A DNA stretch of 64,000 nt. It comes from Varanus komodoensis (Eukaryota; Chordata; Lepidosauria; Squamata; Varanidae). This document shows positions 49,701 to 61,700 of this stretch, in pieces (positions within the stretch are counted from its first letter, which is position 1; the number at the start of each line of letters is the position of its first letter). The notes under the pieces are model-generated. The model searched no databases and was not told the DNA's origin. It saw nothing but the letters and a program-made list of their open reading frames with translations. The stretch spans positions 1 to 64,000 of the forward strand of contig NW_025336442.1 in the NCBI RefSeq assembly GCF_004798865.1. The letters are read 5' to 3'. A program made the position numbers and the translations under genes.

Positions 49701-52700
49701 TAAGTGTGCACAGGATTGCAAGCTCAAAGATCTTTGTTGACAAAAGATATCTAAAGAAGAGCACACCAAAATACCTCAATGTTCCACGAAAATGTTCTGG
49801 TTAAACAAACAACACCCAGCTCCTTTCTTCTATAACATGTGAGGAAAGGGTGTTTCCAGAGCTTCTGCTGTCAAGAAATGGTGACAAACCATCATTTGGC
49901 AATCCAGAGACAGCTGGATATCTCCATGTCGTATTCGGTGTCCATCTGAAAACATCATGACAATTCTGGATGGGTTAGAAACAAAACACAAATATAGTTT
50001 TGCTCTTTCCTTCTGTAAAGGTGCAGCATATCATCTTGCCCTAGAACAGCCATTCTCAGCCCCACAGTTCCCTCCAAGTGGTCCTCTGGTGGCAAATAGG
50101 GGAGTGCTTGGGATTTTAAGGGTTTAGGCAACCCCTTCTGTCTCGCAATCACAGCTGATAAACGGTTCACCCAGCTCCAAGGACAAAAGCTCAATGTCTC
50201 CATTCAGCCTTGAAGAAAAAAAGAGAGCAAGGCAGAATTAAACTGGAATGTCCCATCCCTGCTTGGGGAGCAACAGCAGCAACCAGCCCCCTCTCCACCC
50301 CATTCCTGAACCAAAACAACATTGTGCTCACAGACGCAAAGGACGGAAGATGCATGCACATACAAAAGCACCCTCTGTATCAGTTGCAAAGAGCGTAGTC
50401 TTGCTTGGAGAGATGTTACCTCCTGGGCGGGGGGTGGGGGGTGGGGTGGTGTTGTTCCGGTTAAAAACTACCTTAAGAAGTAGATGAAAACCACCTTAAA
50501 AGGTTAAGAGCTACTCTTGAATATATTATGGTGCTTAACTTTGTGATGATGAATTCCAACATTGTATGGGTTTGGATGTTCTCTTTCATTTACAAAACTT
50601 GCTTGGGTAGCATTAAGCAGGGCTCCAGGCATTCTGTTTGCTCTCTCTCTCTGTCTCTGTCTCTCTATCTCTGCCTTGGTTTTAGACCACGTGACAGCCC
50701 ACTGTGGGTTAATTTATCCTCAGGGTCTCCTTTATGTGCTGTCCACTATTATGCATATACAAGACCCAATCATAACTTGCCAGGCAGCAGGTGTTATTTA
50801 TGTGTGCGTAACCAACGATCTGTGTTAAGGTTATGCAAGGGTTTTTTTGACCCTCAAATATTCCTTGCCACCCGGCCTTTCAGAGGTCTTTTGGGGAAGA
50901 ATAGAGGGGAGAAGCACTCTTGAAGGCTAACTCTGTTTGGACTCAAGCAAGAAGTGGGAGGTGTGGGCTATTTCTTTGCCCTCTTGAAATGTTGCATTTG
51001 GTGCCAGGTATATCTTGTAGATCTTAGCGTATGGCATACCATGTTCTGTTCCATGCCAAGGAGATACTGCACCTTTCATCTCTGTGTCTAGCAATCAGGC
51101 GTATAACAATCTATATATGTTGGAGACCTGGAGTAGAATTGCCCATTACCTGAAAGCGATTGTCCATTCCATGACATGAAGCCACAGAGCATCATGACGC
51201 CTTTTGCTCAGTAATTGAATGAAATCTCACTCCCTTGTCTTTGCACTTAATGCACTTCTCTGAAAGTGCCACAAGTTGCCAGAATTTCTCATCTCTTTTC
51301 TATATATAAAGTAGATCAAGGGCCAACTGTCTTGATTAATAGGAGAAAGGATGTGGTTCGTGTTGGAACTGTGTACGATATTGGGAAGGGTGGTTTGGTG
51401 CAGACAGTTTAAAGATGTAGATGTGAGCTTTTGTAAAAATTGCATAGGTTCAGAAACAGAGGTAGACCTATTTGCATGAGGTGGTATATGCGCACATTTC
51501 AGGAAGGTAAGGGTTGATTAAGGCTGCAATCCTATACACACTTACCTGGGAATAACCCTCACTGAAAAATATGGAACTTACTTCTGAGTAGACATCTATA
51601 GGATTGTACTGTAAGTATGCTTATGAAGTGGTGTGCAAGTTTCAAGATGAAAATGGTATGCAAGAGCCATCGTCATGGGTGCCCACTCTAGGTGAACAAA
51701 TGGGAACTCTCCCTCTGCATCCAGTACAATTCTATTCCATGGGAACTGATCATTTCTTGTTTTGAGGTGTTGCTGAATATGTTTTCACCCCACTCTTCAA
51801 CAGATAATGTTCTCTCACCTGAGCTTTGCCAGTCAACACAATAGAAAAAGGGAGCTAGAAGGGGCCATTCTTCATGGATTGGAAATATGTTGGTGCCTCC
51901 AATGGGATTTTACAGGGAGGTTGTATTGATGTCTTCCTCCTCTTGTAACCCACCTGTGTCTTCCCTCTGCCTCCTCCATCTTTTTTGTGCACCAGAAAAT
52001 CTTTAAAGGATGGAAAGACAGATGAGCTGCTAAAGGTCTTTGACTTGTTCATGTGAAGGGACCTCCATCTTATTCACGGAAAGAATCTCAGAGTCTCGAG
52101 CAGAAATAAAATTAGGCATATAAACGCAATACAACCAATGAACAAGCAACCATAACAGAGTATAAAATCAGAGCTGAGGATGAAAACAAGCCTGGCAGGA
52201 TTTCTTTTGCACTGTCTCAGAAAGTCTTTCATGAAATTATAGCCTCAGGCCTCTTTGGAATGAGTGGTCCACACTTAAGAGTTAATCTGCAGAAAAAGCC
52301 CTCAGCTCAGCATAGGCACGACGCCCACCTCTGCTAATGGAAGAACTCAGGGACGGGCCTTGGCTTGAAATGTTTCCAGGGATCTTTGATGGTTTGTTAC
52401 CCAGTCTGGGCATTGCAAGTCACCCCCCTGCCATGACATGGAAGAATAGGATTCCCACTGTAGACAAAGACCCCATCCATCTGATGCAGTACCTGATAGT
52501 TACATTTATGTGGAGAAATGTGGTCGTCTTATGAGATGGTTTGAAGTGTTGTCCTGTAACAAAATGGCTATTACAGTAAGTGGATTCATGTCATGAAATG
52601 GACAATTTTTGCATCTTGGGGCAATTCTGCTTAAAGGCTGCAATACATATACACACATATATTTGTCTTTGAAAACTGAACTATTTCTCTTTGTGGGTAT

Positions 52701-55700
52701 TTTTATCCCATTCTCTCTATTTCTAGACAGTGGAAGCTCTGCCTCTAACCAGGCTGGGGATTCTGCTTGGGGATCAGGACAGGTATGTTGTATTATAACC
52801 AAACATTCCCAGATTTTAAATTCAAAGAATTGCACCCCCAAATTAATATTTTTCTTAAAGCACAGAATCCCCCCAACCCATCTGGACCAATATCTTTTGT
52901 TTCCTCCCCATTGCTGTCTTTCGTGTGACTCATCAAAACCTCCCCATTGACTTTGCACTCCTTGTTGTTTAGGAACCGGCTGAAGCTGTTCCGAAAGGGG
53001 CAGAACATGAGTCCAGCAGACATGTACCGGTGGAAACTCTCCTCCCATGAACCCTGCAGCTCCACTTGCACCACAGGTCAGTTCAGTACAGGGGCCACTT
53101 TAAATGCTGCATGTGCCAAACAGGATGCCCTGGTGACCAGCACTTGCTCTGAGATTTTGCAGTGCTGGACTGTGGCCATTGCAAGGAAAACATCTGGGGA
53201 TCCTTCACCCTGAAATGGGAGGGGGCATTCAGACCTGTCACATCATCCATCTCAGGTGTTCTATGGAAACTGGAAATGAAGCATGGTCTCCTTTATCTGC
53301 GGGATAAAATAGTCCCCCATTATCTTTCTATTCTCCTGCACTTATCTTTCATTTGGAAAAAAGAGAATATTCAGACCCAGTTTCCAGAACTGAAGAAATA
53401 AGGAGCATTATTCTTTTCAGGGAACTGTGAAGCCACAGTGTGGTTCTGCCTGCTAAAGTCAGTTTTTGGATTGTCAGTTCGTCTAGACTGAAATCCTGCA
53501 TTGCTAATAGTCCAATTTCCTGCCTGTTCACCCTACACTCAGCATTGGTTTGTTTATCTCCCTGCAACCACCACCTTGCACCTTTTTACAGCCTCTTTTG
53601 TCCTTCCATCTTGATCTGGAAAGGCACTTTGGAAAACACTCCTCTGGATGAAAAGGATGGACACTCGATTGCAGAAGTGTCCAGATCAAATTGTCTGGGT
53701 CAAGTTGCAGATGTTTCTACAATGCTGTAACAGCAGAAGCAATCTGGTTTGACTGTTTTGGACACTGTATGAGCGTCTGGGCTGCTGTAGGGCTTACGTG
53801 CATGTTTTGGATGGTTTTGTTTCTGATGAGAATAACCATTATTTCTTTTATTTATATACTGGCCAATAGATGAAACACTCTGGGCAGTTCACAGCAACTA
53901 TCAAATTCAATGTCCTGGTCAAGTCATACTGGTCTGTCATTCTCTCTCTCTCTCAACCTAGGTGTGATGTCTACCTATGCCATGTGTATCCGTTATGATG
54001 GAATTGAAGTGGATGACATGTACTGTGATGCCTCGACCCGTCCTGAGCCAGTCCATGAATTTTGTGCAGGGAGGGAATGCCAGCCCAGGTAGGAACTCTG
54101 GAGAAATGCTTCACACATTGGGCATGATCCAAGGAATAAAAAGAGCAGACCAGGCACCAGTGGCTGTTTGGGACACCCTTCCTTCATGGCCAGCGAGTCT
54201 GGAGATCAATGTTCCTCCAACTGAAGTGCACCTTGGGTCTTCCAGCTCTGCCTCCCACTGCTATCATGGCAGACCTGGGTTCCAAGATTCACATTTGCCA
54301 TGAGGAGGGACAGACTAGGAGGGCTAGAAGGGAACTCTTTGTCAGGAGGGGAGGTGTACTGGTTATTTATTCAATTTATGAGTCTCCCTATAGCTACATC
54401 TCTCAGGTTGATAAGAATAATAAATGCAAATATAATAAAACTGGTAATATTGAAGTATGTTAAAGACTCACATTATAGAAGCAACATTATCTGTTTTTTC
54501 TCTGTTTCCTGCACCTGCTGCTCCCCCCTTGGATGTCTTCCTCCTCTCTCTCCTTGAGCATCTTCATCTTATACCCCTTCATGTCAGTTGTGAAGGAGTA
54601 GAAGAAAACATCACACGCAGCTTAGGGATATTTGAAGCCTTCTCCCCAATTTTCCCCAGAGGAATGGCCATAAGAATATTTTGTCTACTGCTACCCTGAT
54701 TTCCCCTTCATGGATCCCTGCCTTGCCATGGCGAAGGGGCTCAAAGAAGCTATGAGCTATGCCATGCAGGGGCACCCAAGACAGAAAGATCATGGCAGAG
54801 AGCTCTGACAAAAGCTGGTCCACTGGAGAAGGAAATGGCAACCCACTCCAGTATCCTTGCCATGAAAACCCCATGAACAGTACCAAAAGGCAAAACGATA
54901 TGACACCAGAAGATGAGCCCCTCAGGTCAACAGGTGTCCAATGTGCTACTGGGGTAGAGCAGAGGATTAGTACTAGTAGCACCAGAAAGAATGAAGCGAT
55001 TGGTCAAAGCCGAAAGGACACTCAGTTGCGGATGTATCTGGTGGTGAAAGGAAAGTCTGATGCTGCAAAGATCTATACTCCATAGGAACCTGGAATGTAA
55101 GATCTATGAATCAAGGCAAGCCGGACATGGTCAAACATGAGATGACTAGACTGAACTTCGACATCTCAGGAATCAGTGAACGAAAATGGACAGGAATGGG
55201 TGAATTTAATTCAGAAGACCATCAGGTATACTACTGTGGGCAAGAATCCCACAGAAGAAATGGAGTAGCCTTCATAGTCAATAAAAGAGTAGGAAAAGCA
55301 GTACTGGGATACAATCTCCAAAATGAAGCCAAAAGATAATGGGAATAACCAGCAGGTTTGGCCCTGGAGTACAAAATGAAGCAGGGCACAGGCTGGTAGA
55401 ATTTTGTCAAGAGAATACGATGGTCATAGCAAACACTCTTTTCCAACAACTCAAGAGACGACTCTACACATGGACCTCACCAGATGGTCAACACAGAAAT
55501 CAGATTGACTATGGGCTCTGCAGCCAAAGATGGAGAAGCTCTATACAGTCAGTAAAACCTAGACCAGGAGCTGACTGTGGCTCAGATCATGAGCTTCTTG
55601 TCCCAAAATTTAGGCTTAAATTGAAGAAAGTAGGGAAATGCACTAGGCCTAAATCATATCCCTGATGAATATACAGTAGAGGTGACAAATAGACTTAAGG

Positions 55701-58700
55701 AATTAGATCTGATAGACAGAGTGCCTGAAGAACTATGGACGGAGGTTCACCTCATTGTACAAGAGGTAGCAACTAAAACCATCCCAAAGAAAAAGAAATG
55801 CAAGAAAGCAAAATGGCTGTCTGAGGAAGCTTTACAAATAGCTGTGGAAAGAAGGGAAGCGAAAGGCAAGGGAGAAAAGGAAAGATACACCCAATTGAAT
55901 GCAGAATTCCAGAGAATAGCTAGAAGGGATAAGAATGCCTTCAATGAACAGTGTGAAGAAATAGAAGAAAACAATAGAATAGGGAGGACCAGAGATCTCT
56001 TCAAGAAAATTGGAGAAATGAAGGGAAAGTTTCATGCAAAGATGGGCATGATAAAGGACCAAAATGGCAAGGACCTAACAGAGGCAGAAGAGATTAAGAA
56101 GAGGTGGCAAGATTACACAGAGGAACTATACAAGAAAGAGCTTAACGTCCCTGATAACCATGATGGGGTGGTCACTGACCTCGAGCCAGACATCCTGGAA
56201 TGTGAAGTCAAATGGGCCTTAGGAAGTCTGAGCAGCAACAAAGCTAGTGGAGATTACAGTATTCCAGGTGAGCTATTCAAAATCCTAAAAGACGATGCAG
56301 TAAAAGTGCCACATTCAATATTACAGCAAATTTGGAAAACTCAACAGTGGCCACAGGATTGGAAAAGGTCAGTTTACATTCCGATCCCCAAGAAGGGCAA
56401 TGCCAAAGAATGTTCAAACTACCGCACCATTGCACTCATTTCACATGCTAGCAAAGTTATGCTCAAAATCCTACAAGCGCGGCTGCAGCAGTATGTGGAC
56501 TGAGAACTACCAGAAGTACAGGCAGGATTTCAAAGAGGCAGAGGAACTAGAGATCAAATTGCCAACATGCACTGGATCATGGAGAAAGCTAGGGAGTTCC
56601 AGAAAAAACATCTATTTAACTTATATGCAGAGCTCATCATGCGAAAAGCTGGGCTAGATGAATCACAAGTTGGAATTAAGATTGCCGGGAGAAATATCAA
56701 CAACCTCAGATATTTATTCATTATTAAAAGCATTTGTATGCCATCCTATTATACAAAGTCTCAGGACGGCTTACAATATTTAAAAGAACAATTAAAACAA
56801 CAATTTCTAATAAATAATAGAAACAGAACAAAACAATAAATCATAAAGCAAACAGAGTGACTGAAGGTTAAAAGTTGTTAAATTTTAAAATATTGTTTAA
56901 ATACAAAGGTTTTGACCTGACACCGAAAAGAGCATAAACTTGGCACCAGTCTGGGCGCCACAGCAGAGAAGGCCCTACTCTGAGTTGATGGCCTTTTTAC
57001 CTCTCTTCTCCCACAGATCTTAAGGGGTATGAGGGCGTATAAAGAAGGAGGTGTTCCTTCAGGTATCCTGGTCTCTGGCCGTTTAGGGCTTTATAGATCA
57101 AAACCTTGAATTGGACCCAGACTTCAACGGGAAGCCAGTGGAGCTGGTAGAGGACCAGCATTATGTGAGAGTAATGGCCGGTCCCCGTCAGCAGCCTGGC
57201 AGCTCTATTCTGTACCAGTTGCAGTATCCGGACCATTTTCAAGGGCAGCCCCACGTAAAGCGTGTTGCAGTAATGCAAGCAGGAAGCTACCAGAGCATGC
57301 ATCACTGTTGCTAGGGAGTGCTCATCCAGGTAAGGATGCAGCTGCTGGATCAGTCAAAGTTGTAGGAAAGCACTCCTTGCCACCGCCGCCATCTGGAACT
57401 CTAGTGACAGCTCTGGGTCAAGCAGTACTCCCAAGCTGCGGACCCTGTCCTTTAGAGGGAGTACTACAAGATATGCAGATGATGCCACTCTAATGGCAGA
57501 ATGTGAAGAGGAACTAAAGAGCCTGTTGATGCAGGTGAAAGAGGAGAGTGCAAAAGTTGGTTTGAAACTCAACATCAAGAAAGCCATGATCGTGGCAACC
57601 GATCCTACCACTTCCTGGCAAATAGATGGGGAAGAAATGGAGGTAGTGACTGATTTTATTTTCCTGGGCTCCAAGATCACCGCAGACGGGGACTGCAGCC
57701 AAGAAATTAAAAGGCGCTTGCTCCTTGGGAAGAAAGCTATGGCAAATCTAGACAGCATACTAAAAAGCAGAGACATCACCCTGCCGACAAAAGTGTGTAT
57801 AGTCAAGGCTATGGTTTTCCCAGTTGCAATGTATGGCTGTGAAAGCTGGACCATAAGGAAGGCTGAGCGCCGAAGAATTGAGGCCTTTGAATTGTGGTGC
57901 TGAAGAAGACTCCTGTGAGTCCCTTGGACCACAAGGAGATCAAACCAGTCAGAGGAGATCAACCCTGACTGCTCTTTAGAAGGCCAGATACTGAAGATGG
58001 AACTCAAATACTTTGGCCACCTAATGAGAAGGAAGGACTCACTGGAGAAGAGCCTAATACTGGGAGCAATTGACAGCAAAAGAAGAAGGGGACGGCAGAG
58101 GATGAGATGGATAGATGGTGTCGCTGTAGCGGTTGGTGTAAGCTTACGTGGACTCTGGGGGATGGTGGAGGACAGGGAGGCCTGGTGGAGTGTTGTCCAT
58201 GGAGTCACGATGGGTCGGACACGACTTCACAACTAGCAAGCACCCTGATTTTAAAAGTGGGGCATTTGTTTGTTTATTACTTATGTGTAAAAACTGCCTG
58301 GTTCTCTCAATTTCCCTGGGCAGCTTCTCAAGATACAATAAAGTGTTTGAAGCCACCTAAATCACATGTAAAGGCAAAGAAGAGTGGCATGTTGCACCTC
58401 TCCCCTTGCCGAAATATGCAAGCCAGACCACTGGAGTGGCATGTGGGCTCTGCTCCTTCCTTGCCTGCCTCCCCGGCTGACTCATTGCTTTTCTGACAGG
58501 TGGGAGACCAGCAGTTGGAGTGAGTGTTCCCGGACCTGTGGGGAAGGCTACCAGTTCCGCATTGTCCGGTGCTGGAAGATGATTTCCCCTGGGTTTGACA
58601 GCTCTGTCTACAGTGATCTGTGTGAATCGGCTGACATTACTCGGCCTGAAGAGCGGAAGGTCTGCAAAAACCCAGCGTGTGGGCCACAGTGGGAAATGTC

Positions 58701-61700
58701 CGAGTGGTCAGAGGTAAATCCACAAGCAAACCAATGACTGGCTGGGAGACATTCCCAGTGCATATCAACCACAAAAGGTTTTGTTCTTTCGGAATCAGCT
58801 CTTTATACACGCAGATCAATGTTCTGCCCAGTGTTGCTGTTCACATGGTAGGCTGTTCCTCTATGCTTGTCCTGAGGCAACAACCTTTTTACTTCAAAGT
58901 AAAACCTACTGGGTGTAATGGGGCTTACTCTTTAATACATGTAAGTGTATACAGGAACAGAGTCAGCCCCTCCCGCTACTAGATGCATGTTCCCCAGGGC
59001 CTTATCTAGGAACGCCTGGCCGGCCGGCAGGGGCTCTGCCCCTGGGCCACAGCCAGGGACCGCCAGGATGTTTGGCATTGCCTGCTAAAGCACAGAACAT
59101 GTGGATTAGCCGAAAGAGAGTGCATTCCCCCAGTGTTCTTCCAACATCAAAGATGCGTAATAGAGCATAGCGCCCTCTGCAGGAACTGTGCTGCTGAAAG
59201 TACCCTGCCTAGAGGTATCTCACCAGTGTTGCCTCTCAAACAGCAGCTGCCAAGAGATGCTTTGTTGTGCTGCTTGTGCACTGGGACTGCCCTGCTTAAA
59301 GACAAGACGTTTCTGTGCCTTGCCTGCCCTGAACATGCCCCCAGGGCAGCTGGTTCTTGCTCCGGCGCTTGATGGGCCTCTGTGGCTAACCATTAGCTCA
59401 GCAGAGGCCTTGAGGGCTGTCAGGGCAGGCTGCTTCTCAGCTGTCCCTGTGGCGTGGACAGAACGCTCCTAATTGGTCTCTGAAATGCCTCCTCTTCCAT
59501 GCTGCCAGGTGTCTCCCCTCTCCACTGAAAATCTGGGGTACACTTGGCCTTCATGGGGCCCCTGGCCCTGCCCATATGCCAGAGGTGCTCTGCCATTCAT
59601 GTGCACTGAATGGGGCTTGCACCAGTGTGCCCAGTGTCTGATGCTCTAGAATTCAGGAGGTGTCAGTGGCAGATCACGGGAGCAGGCTGGGGCCTCCGCT
59701 TCTGATCTGGTTTTCCTCTAACTAAAAGCAAAAAACTAATCTAATTTGGATCCAGCAGCCAAGGTTCCATGCCAAGTTGGCACAGAATCTCTGCTTCTCA
59801 TTCCCTGTCCAAAAAGGCACGTTGCTTTTCCTTTCCATGGCCAGTGAATTACCATATCAGTTTGGCCAGTTCAGAGGACCTGACTGTTGGTATTTTGGTG
59901 CTGGTGTTGCTTACATTATACCGCAAAGATGGATTGAGCAAATGAGTATACAGAGAACTGTTAAAATTCCAACTCTGCCACCCAAAACAATGTTTAGTTG
60001 ACTTACCTGCATGATTTGAAACAGAAATCAAAATTCAGTTGTGTGCTTGCGTGTCAGACAGAGATGTTTCATGTCTATGTTGAAAATATCTCTTGAACGT
60101 GAGAAGAAACTTCAACAGGAGACAGACAGATCTCCTACAAACTCATATGCGGGGTGGTGGTATGATGTTGCAGGCCTTTAATCTGATCCTTAGATGAGTT
60201 GTTAACAGAATTTCTATCAGAAAGTGTGGATGTGTGCCTGGGAATCCCAAAGGGTGTTGCATAGTTTTGCAAGTTTTGATTGCATTGGCCATGAATTTCA
60301 TCAGCTGGCCCCATATTACATGAGAGGGAGGCATGCCTGTCTTTTTCTTTCTGTGTCTCCTTTTTGTTAAACTACAAGGCCCCTTGTGGGAAAGATGCTC
60401 CAAGTTCAGGTTGATCATTTTCTTGTCCCTTTTCCTCACCTTGAACAGCTCCGCAGTGGAGCTGATCTGTTCTATTCTGGAAAATTGAACTGGGAACCAG
60501 GAGCAAGACAGAGATAAGTACACGTTCAGCAATTTGCAAATATTTTTGCCAGATAGGCACTCATGGGTAGAGCGTTCAATGGGGTATGTTTCACTGGCAA
60601 AATCCTCCAGCATTCCTCTCTTCCACATGCTCCAGAAAGGAACTGTTGACACACAACAGTTCCAGAAAGCTCCAAACCCTTCCTATGTCTTTTCCTTATG
60701 TTCTTAAGTGCAAAAGCTTGGTCCTTCCTTCCATGCTAACTATTTTCTACCTCCCCAATATTTGAAGGAAGCATTCCATCTCCCTGCTTTGCAACTCACC
60801 TTTTCTTCTAACCGTCACCCACAGTGTACAGCCAAGTGTGGTGAGAAGAGCATCGTGAGCAGAGACATCCGGTGTTCAGAAGAGGAGAGACTCTGTGATG
60901 CCAGCGTCAGGCCGGCTGCAGAGAAGAACTGCACTGGGCCGCCCTGTGACAGACAATGGACTGTCTCTGACTGGGGACCAGTGAGTGCTGCTGCTGCTAC
61001 ATTTGAAACTTTTATTGTCATAAGCTTTCACTTGGGTGGGATAGAAATGCATGGGGGAACCAAGGGCCAGTGGTCCAATACTGATAAGCTATAGAAATGG
61101 TAAATAACACCCAGGCTTGCTTGTTAAGGAGAGAGTTGCTTGGAGGATCAGACCACGGTCGGTGTGTCTAGGCCAGCATCCTGTCTCCAAGATGCTCTCC
61201 TTCACCTACCATTGAATCCCAACCCAGCTGCTTTACCAGAGAGAGGTTGCATAGAGCTACCATAGTTAAGATCTGTGGACATGCTGAGCTTTTAGGCTTT
61301 TGCCCCTTCTGAAATCAGAGCAGGTCTGAGCAGGCAGTTCTACACCATTGTGGAAGAACACCATTCAGGGTTTAAGACAGATTCTTAACCTCTACAAATT
61401 ATGGAATGCAAATCCCATCACTTCTAGCCATTGGCGTGCTGGCTGGGGGCTGACGAGAATTATACTCCAAAACCATTCCAGTGGCCCAGACCTGGGGGAG
61501 GCTGGGCCGTGTCTGAATGAGCCATGTGTGTGGTGTCTGTTTTAGCTATCCGATAGCACTCAGTTCAGCCAACCAGGCAACACTTCTCACATTGTGGGGA
61601 TCAAATTGTGTGTGTCACCTGGAGAACACAGGAGGCCTAGATTTGGCAGCCCCTCCGTAGCTCCCAGTAAAAGCCCTTCTCCAGCCACATGCAGCAGTCC

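Larger units (their letters stand above)
46285..52972 (+). other. ADAMTSL2 intron between coding exons 10 and 11
   Basis: A 6.7-kb intron with two L2-like fragments and two MITE-like copies. Nothing else coding was supported. Confidence 0.7.

Noticed and set aside
52728-52782. Candidate extra ADAMTSL2 exon: TTTCTAG acceptor, short GC-balanced segment, GTATGT donor
   Set aside because: In the phase imposed by coding exon 10 it meets a TAA after seven codons, and exon 10 joins exon 11 perfectly without it.
57354-58208. 284-codon minus-strand frame
   Set aside because: It is the antisense of the BovB RT C-terminal region joined to the L2-like insert, not a gene.
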